A program made the translations under genes and the position numbers. DNA of 14,879 nucleotides from Comamonadaceae bacterium (GTDB taxonomy: Bacteria; Pseudomonadota; Gammaproteobacteria; Burkholderiales; Burkholderiaceae_C): assembly GCA_947374705.1 (NCBI GenBank), contig CANCDA010000042.1, forward strand, positions 1 to 14,879. Reading direction: 5' to 3'. The notes beneath the pieces were generated by a model that searched no databases, had not been told where the DNA came from, and worked only from the letters and a program-made list of their open reading frames with translations. Positions within the stretch are counted from its first letter, which is position 1. Every line of letters starts with the position of its first letter. Positions 1 through 8,153 of this stretch are shown here, piece by piece.

Positions 1-1098
1 GAACGTCTCAGTTGGCAGATTGGCGAACTTGAAAAGCTCTCGCCCCAGGTCGGTGAGTGGGAAGAGATCAACACCGACCACGGCCGACTGTCGCATGTGC
101 AAGCCCTGCTCGACGCTGCGCAAGGGGCCGTGGCCGCGCTGGAGGGCGATGAAGTCAGCGCGCTAAGTGCCCTGCACACGGCCCAGCAGTTGCTGCAAAA
201 GCAGGCCCATCTGGAGCCCGACTTCAAGGACATGAGCGAGGTGCTGGCGTCCAGCCTGGCGCAGGTGGAGGACACGGTGCACTCCCTGCACGCCTACCTG
301 CGCCGAACTGACCTGGATCCGGAGCGCCTGGCTGAGTTGGACGCGCGCATGACGCAGTGGGTCTCTCTGGCACGCCGCTACAAGCGCCCCCCGTCTGAGC
401 TAGCGGTTTTGCTGAGTTCTTGGAAAGAAGAATTGACCCGGCTTGAGGCCGCCAGCGATCTGGCTGGGTTGCAAGCCGCAGCCCAAACCGCGCAAATTTC
501 TTACACCGATGAAGCCCAAAAAATCTCGCGTGCGCGGACCCAAGCCGCACCGCTATTGGCCAAAGCCATCACCCAAGCCATGCAGGGCCTGGGCATGCAG
601 GGCGGGCGGTTTGAAGTCGCGCTGCAAGCCACGCCTGAGCCCCAGCAAAGTGGGCTGGAAGAGGTGAGCTTCTTGGTGGCAGGCCATGCGGGCAGCACAC
701 CGCGCCCGGTCAGCAAAGTGGCCTCGGGCGGAGAGTTGTCGCGCATGGCCCTGTCCATCGCCGTGACCACCAGCCGCCTGGGCACGGCGCAAACCTTGAT
801 TTTTGACGAGGTCGATGCGGGTGTGGGCGGTGCGGTGGCCGAGACGGTGGGGCAACTCATGAAGCAGCTCGGCCTGGACCGGCAAGTGCTGGCCGTCACC
901 CACTTGCCGCAAGTGGCGTCTTGCGCTGACCATCATCTGGTGGTGGCCAAGCAGTTGCAAGGCGCGGCCACGCTCAGCATGGTCAGCGCTGTGCAGGGCG
1001 AGCAGCGGGTGGCAGAAATCGCGCGTATGCTGGGCGGTGAACGCCTGCTCGGCACAACACTGGCCCACGCCAAAGAAATGCTGCAAACGCAGAGTTAG
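1..1098 (+). CDS. recN: DNA repair protein RecN, C-terminal part (5' end outside window)
   Basis: This is the C-terminal 365 residues of RecN, an SMC-like ATPase that acts early in recombinational repair of double-strand breaks. The frame is open from base 1, so the start codon and the Walker A half lie upstream of the window; the family is usually about 550 residues. The visible part begins in the coiled-coil arm (Leu/Glu/Ala-rich, roughly residues 1-160). It then holds the second half of the ATPase head: the ABC signature ASGGELSRM near residue 242, the Walker B segment LIFDEVDAGVGG (D269, E270), and the switch histidine in VTHLPQ (H301). All expected head motifs are intact. The stop lies 10 bp before rapZ on the same strand, so the two are probably co-transcribed. 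Any SOS operator would be upstream and is not visible. Confidence 0.95.
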   Translation, partial: ERLSWQIGELEKLSPQVGEWEEINTDHGRLSHVQALLDAAQGAVAALEGDEVSALSALHTAQQLLQKQAHLEPDFKDMSEVLASSLAQVEDTVHSLHAYLRRTDLDPERLAELDARMTQWVSLARRYKRPPSELAVLLSSWKEELTRLEAASDLAGLQAAAQTAQISYTDEAQKISRARTQAAPLLAKAITQAMQGLGMQGGRFEVALQATPEPQQSGLEEVSFLVAGHAGSTPRPVSKVASGGELSRMALSIAVTTSRLGTAQTLIFDEVDAGVGGAVAETVGQLMKQLGLDRQVLAVTHLPQVASCADHHLVVAKQLQGAATLSMVSAVQGEQRVAEIARMLGGERLLGTTLAHAKEMLQTQS

Positions 1099-1108
1099 AG
1101 CCATAACA

Positions 1109-1987
1109 ATGTCCATGGAAATTGTCCTCATCTCCGGCATGTCGGGCTCAGGCAAGTCCGTGGCGCTGCATGTGCTGGAGGACGCGGGCTACTTCTGCGT
1201 GGACAACCTGCCGCCTGATCTGCTGCTGCCCTTGGTGGCGCTGGAGCGCAAAAAAAACGCCCGCCGCTTGGCCATTGCCATGGACGTGCGCAGTGCATCT
1301 TCCCTGACCCAAGTGCCCGCCTTGCTCGCCAATATGCGCCATCAAGGCATGGACGTGAAGTTCTTGTTTCTGGATGCCAGCACCGATGCGCTGGTGCGCC
1401 GCTTTTCAGAGACCCGGCGCAAACATCCACTGTCGCAAATCGACCCCAACTCGGCCCACCATGACCTGAGTCGCGCACTGGTGGATGCCATCGAGCTGGA
1501 GCGCCAATTGCTCAGCACATTGCGCGAACACGCCCACGTTATCGACACCACTTTGCTGCGCCATGCGCAACTGCAAGACCAGGTGAAGTCGCTGGTCTCG
1601 GTGTCAGGTGACCAATTGACGCTGGTGTTTGAGTCTTTCTCTTTCAAACGCGGCATTCCGGGCGCGGCAGATTACGTGTTTGATGTGCGCATGCTGCCCA
1701 ACCCCTACTACGAAACAGCCCTCAAGGCGCTCAGCGGCAAGGACAAGGCGGTGGCCGATTTTTTAAAGCAACAGCCCGAGGTGCGGCAAATGCAGGAGCA
1801 GATTGCCCAGTTTCTCAGCCACTGGCTGGAGCCGCTCTCGCGTAACCACCGCAGCTACGTCACGGTGGCCATTGGTTGCACCGGCGGGCAGCACCGCTCG
1901 GTCTATCTGGTGGAGCAACTCGCCGCGCGCTTTGAGTCACAGTGGCGCACCCTCAAGCGGCATCGTGATCTGGGCATCGCGCAATAG
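1109..1987 (+). CDS. rapZ: RNase adapter / nucleotide-binding protein RapZ (YvcJ family)
   Basis: This is a P-loop protein of 292 residues, close to the 284 of E. coli RapZ. In E. coli, RapZ guides RNase E to the small RNA GlmZ and so controls amino-sugar synthesis; that role is not proven in betaproteobacteria. The Walker A motif GMSGSGKS is at residues 10-17, followed by the family segment YFCVDNLPP. The C-terminal domain carries the hallmark IGCTGGQHRSVYL near residues 255-267. I chose ATG 1109 because the frame upstream lies inside recN and the protein then begins just before the P-loop strand, as in homologues; ATG 1115 is an alternative. An AGAG lies a few bases upstream. It follows recN by 10 bp. 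Its last 51 bp overlap the end of mutY on the opposite strand. Confidence 0.93.
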   Translation: MSMEIVLISGMSGSGKSVALHVLEDAGYFCVDNLPPDLLLPLVALERKKNARRLAIAMDVRSASSLTQVPALLANMRHQGMDVKFLFLDASTDALVRRFSETRRKHPLSQIDPNSAHHDLSRALVDAIELERQLLSTLREHAHVIDTTLLRHAQLQDQVKSLVSVSGDQLTLVFESFSFKRGIPGAADYVFDVRMLPNPYYETALKALSGKDKAVADFLKQQPEVRQMQEQIAQFLSHWLEPLSRNHRSYVTVAIGCTGGQHRSVYLVEQLAARFESQWRTLKRHRDLGIAQ

Positions 1988-3022
1988 CAACTTTCTCACG
2001 GGTGCGGGCAAGCCCAGGCCGGGCCACTGGTGCGCAGTGAACCAGGCCGCAGCTGCTTGCATCCCGGTGTCTGTCGCCAAGGCCTCAGCAGGCAAGAGCA
2101 AGCGAACCGGGTGCAAGAAAAGGTCTTTGTGCGTGAGCACGTGGGGCACGACGGTTTCGTCCTCCAGCGCGGCGCGGTAGGGGGCAGGCACAGCCGCTTC
2201 AAGCGCTTCACGGCTGTCAAAAAGCTCAAAGCAATACAGACCTGCCCACACCCCAGGCGTGGGGCGTCGGCTCAGCCGCACGACGCCCTGCGGTGTTTGC
2301 GCCCACAGCATCCAGATCGACTGCGCGCTGCGTTTGAGTTTGCGGGTCTTGACGGGGTACTTTTGCGGCGTGCCTTCTGCGTGGGCACGACACGACTGCT
2401 GCACCGGGCAGGTTGAGCAGAGTGGCTTTTTACTCAGGCACACCGTAGCCCCCAAATCCATCATGCCCTGGGTGTAGCGAGGCATGCTGCGCGTCAAATC
2501 ATTCACCGGTAACACCTGGGTAGCCAAGTCCCATAAAGCCCGCTCGTTGGCCGTTTTGGCCAGGTCTTCACCAAAGCCCAAGAAACGAGTGAGCACGCGC
2601 TTGACGTTGCCATCCAGAATCGCAGCCCGCTCCCCAAAGCAGATGGACGCAATGGCCGCTGCGGTGGAGCGACCGATGCCAGGCAGCGTGGTCAACGTCT
2701 GTGCCGTGCCAGGGAACGCACCGCCGTGCAATGCCATCACCTGAACGGCGCAAGCATGAAGATTGCGAGCCCGGCTGTAATAACCCAGGCCGCTCCACAA
2801 AGACAAGACCTCATCCAAGTGCGCATTCGCCAGTGATCGAACCTCCGGAAAACGCGCCAAAAACCGGGGGAAATAGTCGAGCACCGTCACCACCTGGGTC
2901 TGCTGCAGCATGATCTCAGACAGCCAAACGCGGTAAGGATCGGTGGTGTTTTGCCAAGGCAGATGATTGCGGCCAAACTCTTTCTGCCAGTGCATCACCG
3001 GCGTGGCCAAGTCAAAACGCAT
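1937..3022 (-). CDS. mutY: Adenine DNA glycosylase MutY
   Basis: MutY removes adenine mispaired with 8-oxoguanine. Numbered from ATG 3022 (361 residues, normal for the family): LPWQ at 21-24; catalytic Glu36 in SEIMLQQTQV; a helix-hairpin-helix LPGIGRSTAAAI from 113; catalytic Asp137 in ILDGNVKRVL; and the [4Fe-4S] cysteines C195, C202, C205 and C211 in the usual C-x6-C-x2-C-x5-C spacing. The C-terminal third is the NUDIX-like domain that reads 8-oxoG, with VLTHKDL in the expected place. An in-frame TTG at 3031 overlaps the stop of the upstream GTPase gene (TTGA) and could be used instead. Neither start has a good Shine-Dalgarno sequence, so translational coupling to the GTPase gene is likely. 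It is probably co-transcribed with mutM and the GTPase gene. Confidence 0.95.
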   Translation of the reverse strand: MRFDLATPVMHWQKEFGRNHLPWQNTTDPYRVWLSEIMLQQTQVVTVLDYFPRFLARFPEVRSLANAHLDEVLSLWSGLGYYSRARNLHACAVQVMALHGGAFPGTAQTLTTLPGIGRSTAAAIASICFGERAAILDGNVKRVLTRFLGFGEDLAKTANERALWDLATQVLPVNDLTRSMPRYTQGMMDLGATVCLSKKPLCSTCPVQQSCRAHAEGTPQKYPVKTRKLKRSAQSIWMLWAQTPQGVVRLSRRPTPGVWAGLYCFELFDSREALEAAVPAPYRAALEDETVVPHVLTHKDLFLHPVRLLLPAEALATDTGMQAAAAWFTAHQWPGLGLPAPVRKLLLRDAQITMPLEGAPL

Positions 3023-3027
3023 GGGGC

Positions 3028-4986
3028 TCAAGCGGCAATCAGTTCTGCCGAGGCTTCAGACGAAACCTCCAGGGCCTGAAGCAAAAGCCCCGTCAGTTCG
3101 AGCAGCCTCTTGTCGTGCAAGCCTGCCACGGCGATTTGCGTTTCAATCTCTGCACAGCGCTCGTTAAGCCCACCCGCAGCCTGCTGGATTCGGTCAATCG
3201 CTTCGATACGGCGTGCAAAATTGCGATGGCGCTCCCTGAGTTGCACGTCCAACTGGGCAGCAGCTGATTTGCTCCACAGCTCAATGGCGCTCAACAAAGT
3301 TTGGCGCAAGCTGCGCAACCGCGTGGCCAGGGCGCGCACCAGCCGGTCGGTGAACTCGGGCTGCGCCAGCCGGAAGGCATTGCCAACCCCCAGGTATTGA
3401 AGATGACCCTGCTCCACCCGGTCCAGCTCATTGAAAAACTCTTGCATTTGCGGCTCGCTCGGGGGCTGCAAAGAAAATCCGTACTCGGCATTGAGTTGAC
3501 GAAAGGTCGCACCCAGCATGGTCTGAATTTCTTCCGTCAAACGCTGCACCTGTCGCATGCTTTCGCGCAAGCGCTCAAAGGTTTCACCATAGGCGCGCTT
3601 GACCCCCAATTTAAGTCCTTTTTGTTTCAGAGTGAGTTTGAGTTGCGCCATCTCGTGACGCAAGCTGGTGGCCCCCAGCAGCCTGAAGACATCGCGCAGC
3701 AGCCTGAGGTGCACCGACCTCACCGCATGGATCTTGGCCCCCCCCATGTCAAAGTCGGTCTGCTCACGCGAGATGCGAATGCGCATGTGCTTGATGACGG
3801 TGGCGTTTTTACCCATCAAGCTCTTCATCTCCAGCATTTGTTCGGTCAAGTCGCGGCGGCGAATATGCAGCATGCGCCCCGCCTCCACCTGCAACTCTGC
3901 AACCCCTTTGGCCACCGCCGTACCCAAAATTTTCTGGCGCTGCGCCATGATGCGCTCGGCCAGGGCTTGTTCGAGCGCAGGCAGGCAACTGGCCTGCAAA
4001 AGCTCGGTGTTGTTGGTGACCTTGGCCACCAAACCTTTTTGGGCCGACACGGCAAACACATGGGCCCGAGGCACCGCCAAAATTTCTGCGGTGCTGTCAC
4101 ATTGGCGATCAATCTGCGCTTGAATTTGCGCGGGCGTACTCAAGGGATCCCACAGCGCATCAATTTTGTTGAGCACCACCAAGCGGGTATCGGTGTCACC
4201 CGTTTCGGTGATGAGGTTTTCACGCCAGATGGACAGGTCTGACTTGGTGACCCCGGTGTCAGCGCCCAACACAAAAACGGCCGCATGGGCCTGCGGAATC
4301 AGGCTCACGGTCAGCTCGGGCTCAGCGCCAATGGCGTTCAGACCCGGCGTGTCCAGAATCACCAAGCCCTCTTTGAGCAAAGGGTGCTCGATGTTGATCA
4401 GCGCATGACGCCAGCGGGGCACTTCTACCAAACCTTGCGCGTCAACCAGCGGGTTGTCGTCAGGGGCTTGTTTGTGCCAAAAACCCAGGGCATGCGCTTC
4501 GTCTTGTGTCACGCGACGGGTCTGTGCCAAGGGCTCCAGGGCGCGCGCGAGTTGATCGGGGTCATTCACATCCAAATCAAACTGCGTCCACTTCTCGGGC
4601 ACCATGCGCCACTCCATCAGGGACTGTGACTCCAAGCGCGTCTCTATGGGCAGCAATCGCAGACTAGGCGGCACATCGGCATCAAAACCCATCTCGGTCG
4701 GGCACATGGTGGTGCGCCCTGCGCTGGCCGGCATGATGCGCCGACCGTAGGTGGAGAAGAAGATGGCGTTGATCAGCTCAGACTTGCCGCGCGAAAATTC
4801 GGCCACAAAAGCCACCATGACTTTGTCGGCCCTGACCTGCGCATCCAGGCGTTTGAGGCGCTCCTCAATGGCCGCGTCCAGCAAATCCTGGTCTCTGAGC
4901 CATTCGACGAGTAATTTCAGGCGCAGCACAAAGCCGTGTCGCCACGACCCATGCTGCTGGAATTGTTCGTTGAATGATTTTGGCAA
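3028..4986 (-). CDS. Dynamin-like large GTPase (652 residues)
   Basis: This is a predicted GTPase of the bacterial dynamin superfamily. Numbered from TTG 4986: G1/P-loop AEFSRGKS at 62-69 (the first Gly of the usual GxxxxGKS is Ala here), G2 threonines at 92-93 in GRTTMCPTE, G3 DTPG at 212-215, and G4 NKID at 273-276. About 375 residues follow, rich in heptad-like Leu/Glu/Arg/Gln, fitting a helical stalk. No clear transmembrane segment is seen. I chose TTG 4986 because a GGGGA precedes it by 5 nt and the frame beyond it runs into mutM; GTG 4995 is an alternative. The closest functional parallel I can name is E. coli CrfC (YjdA), a dynamin-like protein tied to replication-fork colocalisation, but homology at that level is inference. 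It lies between mutM and mutY in one apparent operon. No experimental role is assigned. Confidence 0.82.
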   Translation of the reverse strand: MPKSFNEQFQQHGSWRHGFVLRLKLLVEWLRDQDLLDAAIEERLKRLDAQVRADKVMVAFVAEFSRGKSELINAIFFSTYGRRIMPASAGRTTMCPTEMGFDADVPPSLRLLPIETRLESQSLMEWRMVPEKWTQFDLDVNDPDQLARALEPLAQTRRVTQDEAHALGFWHKQAPDDNPLVDAQGLVEVPRWRHALINIEHPLLKEGLVILDTPGLNAIGAEPELTVSLIPQAHAAVFVLGADTGVTKSDLSIWRENLITETGDTDTRLVVLNKIDALWDPLSTPAQIQAQIDRQCDSTAEILAVPRAHVFAVSAQKGLVAKVTNNTELLQASCLPALEQALAERIMAQRQKILGTAVAKGVAELQVEAGRMLHIRRRDLTEQMLEMKSLMGKNATVIKHMRIRISREQTDFDMGGAKIHAVRSVHLRLLRDVFRLLGATSLRHEMAQLKLTLKQKGLKLGVKRAYGETFERLRESMRQVQRLTEEIQTMLGATFRQLNAEYGFSLQPPSEPQMQEFFNELDRVEQGHLQYLGVGNAFRLAQPEFTDRLVRALATRLRSLRQTLLSAIELWSKSAAAQLDVQLRERHRNFARRIEAIDRIQQAAGGLNERCAEIETQIAVAGLHDKRLLELTGLLLQALEVSSEASAELIAA

Positions 4987-5048
4987 TTTGTTCCCCACGT
5001 CAAGGCTCAATATAGCATCGCGTTCATATCTGCTACCTAGGGCAGAGT

Positions 5049-5861
5049 TCAGCGCTGACAGGTGCGGCAAAAAAACGTGGAGCGCTGGCCCTGCCGAATC
5101 ATCTTGATGGGCGTTCCACACCCATGGCACGCCAAGCCCGCACGCCCATAGACATGTGCCTCCAACTGAAAATGGCCCGCTTCCCCACTGGCATTTGAAA
5201 AATCTTTCAGCGTGCTGCCGCCCTGTGCCACCGCACGGGCCAGCACTTTTTGGATGGCTGCGTGTAACTTTAGAGCACGCGGAAAACTCAAGCGATCCGC
5301 CCTCAAAGTCGGTCGAATGCCGGCCAGAAACAAGACCTCGCACGCGTAAATATTGCCCACCCCCACCACCACCTCACCCGCCAGCAGCACCTGCTTGATG
5401 GGGGAATGGCGTTGCTTGAGACCGGCATGAAACGAGCGCGCTTCAAACGCATCAGTCAAGGGCTCCACACCCAGCTTACCCAATAATTTTTGAGCCACGG
5501 CTGAGTCTTCGCTGGGCGCAAACACCACCGCGCCAAAGCGACGCGGGTCATGGAGCCGCAAAATGCCTTGGTGGGTTATCAGCTCAAAGTGATCGTGCTT
5601 GCCCAATGCCTGAGGCGAGCTGGTGAAGCTCAAACTGCCCGACATGCCCAGATGAATCAGCAGCAGCCCGTCGTCCAAATCCAGCAGCAAATACTTGCCA
5701 CGCCGACGCACCGCGCGCACCACTCGGCCCGCCAATTGCTGCACAGGCACACCCAAAGGCCAGCGCAAGGGTTTGCCCATTTGGGCCGATGCAATCCGCG
5801 CCCCGGCAATGCGGCTTGCGAAACTCAAACGGGTCACTTCAACTTCGGGTAATTCAGGCAT
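5049..5861 (-). CDS. mutM: Formamidopyrimidine-DNA glycosylase MutM (Fpg)
   Basis: MutM excises 8-oxoguanine and formamidopyrimidines from DNA and cleaves the abasic site. Its 270 residues match the family length. It begins MPELPEVEVTR, giving the catalytic N-terminal Pro2 and Glu3; the beta-hairpin lysine is K56 in RRRGKYLLLDL. Other family segments are HLGMSGSL, LHDPRRFGAV and GVGNIYACEVLF. The C-terminal zinc finger has C245, C248, C265 and C268 in C-x2-C-x16-C-x2-C spacing. Nothing essential is missing. It is the first gene of the mutM-GTPase-mutY run and is transcribed divergently from the TPR gene, with only 37 bp between the start codons, so the promoters of the two units must overlap. 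Confidence 0.96.
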   Translation of the reverse strand: MPELPEVEVTRLSFASRIAGARIASAQMGKPLRWPLGVPVQQLAGRVVRAVRRRGKYLLLDLDDGLLLIHLGMSGSLSFTSSPQALGKHDHFELITHQGILRLHDPRRFGAVVFAPSEDSAVAQKLLGKLGVEPLTDAFEARSFHAGLKQRHSPIKQVLLAGEVVVGVGNIYACEVLFLAGIRPTLRADRLSFPRALKLHAAIQKVLARAVAQGGSTLKDFSNASGEAGHFQLEAHVYGRAGLACHGCGTPIKMIRQGQRSTFFCRTCQR

Positions 5862-5886
5862 ATCAAAAAGTAGCGTTGGCTTGGAT

Positions 5887-5898
5887 TATTATGGCCCG
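5887..5898 (+). promoter_or_regulatory. -10-like TATTAT just before the TPR gene (possible leaderless start)
   Basis: TATTAT at 5887-5892 lies exactly 6 nt before ATG 5899, so transcription would begin at or next to the A of the start codon. No Shine-Dalgarno sequence is present and no convincing -35 box is seen. The same AT-rich patch read on the other strand gives CATAAT and could serve mutM in the 37-bp divergent gap. This is a prediction only. Confidence 0.35.
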
Positions 5899-7647
5899 AT
5901 GCGTTCATCTCAAAGATTTCTGAAGCACCTTGGCGCACTGGTCCTGGTGGCTGCGCTCGGCGCGCACGCCCAAAGCTCCAGCGCCCCAGTGAGCCCCGCC
6001 AAAACGTCGGCACTGGATGCCGACCTGTTTTACCAATTGTTGCTGGGCGAGCTCAACGCCCAAGGTGCAAACCCAAGCCTGGGTTACTCACTCCTGCTGG
6101 ACGCAGCACGCAAAACCGAAGACCCTCAGTTGTTTCAACGTGCGGTCGAAATTGCGCTGCAAGCCCGCTCCGGCGAATCGGCGCTACAGGCCGCCCGCGC
6201 GTGGCGACAGGCTCTGCCCAAATCGCGAGAAGCCAACCGTTTCGTGCTGCAAATTTTGATCAGTCTGAACCGATTGACAGACACCGTAGAGCCCATGAAG
6301 CGCGAAGTTGCGCTGGCTACCGAGCAGGAGCGTGCGGCCTCTATCGCCGCGCTACCCAACTACTTTGCCAGAGCGGCCGATAAACTCGCCGCAGCCCAAG
6401 CGCTAGAGCAAACGCTGTCCACCTACACGGCCCGCCCTGAGAATGGCAAGGACATTGCGGTGACCGCCTGGATCACGTTGGGCCGCATGCGACTGATGTC
6501 CGGTGATCGGGACGCTGCCCTGGAAGCCGCTCGGCGCGGTCAAGCCTTGGATGTGCGCGCCGAAGGCCCGGCCCTGCTGGCCTTGGCCTTGATGGGTCCC
6601 AATACAACGCAGGCCGAAGCCCTGGTGAAAAAATACCTGACGCCCCAAGCCCAACCCGAAGTTCGCCTAGCCTATGCCCGCGTCTTACTGGATGCGCAGC
6701 GCTATGCCGAATCAGAAGCGCAAATTCAAATCCTCACCCGAGACAAACCTGACTTTGCCGAACCCTGGCTGATTCAAGGGGCTCTGGCACTCCAAGACAA
6801 ACGCACTGATCTGGCTGAAAAGTCGCTTCAAAAGTATGTCGATCTCAGCACCGCCAACACCAGTAATCCCACACAAGAACGAGGCGTGGTGCAGGCCTAT
6901 TTGATGCTGGCCCAAGTGGCCGAACAACGCAAAGACTTTGCACAAGCCGAACACTGGCTGAGCAAAATCACCAATGCCGATGACATGTTGCAAACGCAAA
7001 CGCGGCGCGCCGGTATTTTGGCGCGCCAAGGCCGCATGGAACAGGCCCGCGCACTGATTGCCAGCTTGCCCGAACGCACCCCAGCCCAGGCCCGCAGCAA
7101 ACTGATGGCCGAAGTGCAACTCCTGCGTGAGAACAAGCTTTATCAACCCGCCTACGACCTGCTGGCACAAGCCACCCCGAACAACCCCAACGACTTTGAC
7201 CTGCTCTACGACCAGGCCACACTGGCCGAGAAGCTGGGCGACACCGAAGGCATGGAGCGCCTGCTGCGCCAGATCATCGCTGGCAAGCCCGACTACCACC
7301 ATGCCTACAACGCCCTGGGTTATTCATTGGCCGAACGTAACATCCGCCTGGACGAAGCCCGCCTGCTCATCCTCAAAGCACTTGAATTTGCACCGGACGA
7401 CCCCTTCATTTCAGACAGCCTGGCCTGGGTTGAATTCAAAAGTGGCAACAAAACCGAGGCGCTGCGCATTCTGCAAAGTGCTTACAAAACCCGCCCCGAT
7501 GCCGAAATCGCCGCCCACTTGGGCGAAGTGCTGCTGAGCCTGGGCCAGCGCGAACAAGCGATCAGCATCTGGCGTGAAGGTTTGCAACTCAATGCAGACA
7601 ACGAAACCCTGACCGAAACACTCAAGCGCCTGCGTGTGAAATTGTGA
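5899..7647 (+). CDS. Periplasmic TPR protein resembling LbcA / PA4667
   Basis: This is an exported protein of 582 residues built of tetratricopeptide-like helical repeats. The signal peptide spans about residues 1-24, with a positively charged start, a Leu/Val/Ala core and an AHA|Q signal-peptidase I site. Repeat-like helix pairs fill the rest; the clearest are at the C-terminus around YNALGYSLAERNIRLDEA, DSLAWVEFKSGNKTEA and LGEVLLSLGQREQA. ATG 5899 was chosen because translation from upstream in-frame starts would run through the mutM region and place the signal peptide internally. In Pseudomonas the gene directly before lolB-ispE-prs-rplY-pth is PA4667, named LbcA, a TPR partner of the CtpA protease. 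The same position and architecture suggest an orthologue. Here no lipobox cysteine is seen, so it would be soluble in the periplasm. Its stop overlaps a possible GTG start of lolB. Confidence 0.8.
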   Translation: MRSSQRFLKHLGALVLVAALGAHAQSSSAPVSPAKTSALDADLFYQLLLGELNAQGANPSLGYSLLLDAARKTEDPQLFQRAVEIALQARSGESALQAARAWRQALPKSREANRFVLQILISLNRLTDTVEPMKREVALATEQERAASIAALPNYFARAADKLAAAQALEQTLSTYTARPENGKDIAVTAWITLGRMRLMSGDRDAALEAARRGQALDVRAEGPALLALALMGPNTTQAEALVKKYLTPQAQPEVRLAYARVLLDAQRYAESEAQIQILTRDKPDFAEPWLIQGALALQDKRTDLAEKSLQKYVDLSTANTSNPTQERGVVQAYLMLAQVAEQRKDFAQAEHWLSKITNADDMLQTQTRRAGILARQGRMEQARALIASLPERTPAQARSKLMAEVQLLRENKLYQPAYDLLAQATPNNPNDFDLLYDQATLAEKLGDTEGMERLLRQIIAGKPDYHHAYNALGYSLAERNIRLDEARLLILKALEFAPDDPFISDSLAWVEFKSGNKTEALRILQSAYKTRPDAEIAAHLGEVLLSLGQREQAISIWREGLQLNADNETLTETLKRLRVKL

Positions 7648-7652
7648 TTTCA

Positions 7653-8153
7653 ATGCATCGCAGCTTCTGTTACCTCCTCCTTATTGCTACATTTTTAATA
7701 GCTGGCTGCGCAGCTTCTGTCAAACCTATAGGTCAATACGACGCCGAAACCCGCAGCTGGAATGGTCGCCTGGCAGTGCGTATTGACGGCGTCAACGATG
7801 GCCCACCTCAGTCTTTCTCGGCCAGCTTCGAACTCATCGGGCAAGCCAGCGCGGGCGATCTCATCCTCTACGGCCCACTGGGCAGCACCGCCGCCCACCT
7901 GAACTGGACGCCTGACGCCGCCACCCTGCGCAGCAATAGCTCGGTGCGTAGCTTCAACTCGCTAAGCGAGCTGGCACAACAGGCCACCGGCACCGACCTG
8001 CCCATTGCCGCGTTGTTTGACTGGCTCGCGGGGAGAGACCTACCCGTGCCCGGCTGGCAAGCCGATCTGTCGCAACTGGGCCAAGGCCGACTCACTGCAC
8101 GCCGCACACAACCCGAACCTGCCGCAGAATTGCGCCTCATTCTTGAACCATGA
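7653..8153 (+). CDS. lolB: Outer-membrane lipoprotein insertion factor LolB
   Basis: LolB receives lipoproteins from LolA and inserts them in the outer membrane. From ATG 7653 it has 166 residues, somewhat shorter than the 207 of E. coli. A lipoprotein signal peptide ends in the lipobox LIAGC with Cys19; the next residue is Ala, not Asp, which fits release to the outer membrane. The segments RSWNGRLAVRI, LILYGPLG and LFDWLAGR resemble conserved parts of the family. Identity rests partly on neighbours: it sits between the TPR gene and ispE, the standard proteobacterial order. A GTG at 7644 overlapping the upstream stop (GTGA) is an alternative start adding three residues. The gene overlaps ispE by 4 bp (ATGA), so the two are translationally coupled. 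Confidence 0.86.
   Translation: MHRSFCYLLLIATFLIAGCAASVKPIGQYDAETRSWNGRLAVRIDGVNDGPPQSFSASFELIGQASAGDLILYGPLGSTAAHLNWTPDAATLRSNSSVRSFNSLSELAQQATGTDLPIAALFDWLAGRDLPVPGWQADLSQLGQGRLTARRTQPEPAAELRLILEP

Noticed and set aside
1..1987. SOS operator (LexA box) for recN
   Set aside because: The recN promoter lies outside the window and I see no LexA-like palindrome within it.
3301..4242. A 313-codon open frame on the plus strand inside the GTPase gene
   Set aside because: It is antisense to an intact GTPase domain with clear motifs, has no recognisable product and arises from codon bias of the real gene.
4987..5343. N-terminal extension of the dynamin-like GTPase into mutM
   Set aside because: The extra 119 residues come from the mutM sequence in another frame, are not conserved-looking, and a suitable TTG with GGGGA lies at 4986.
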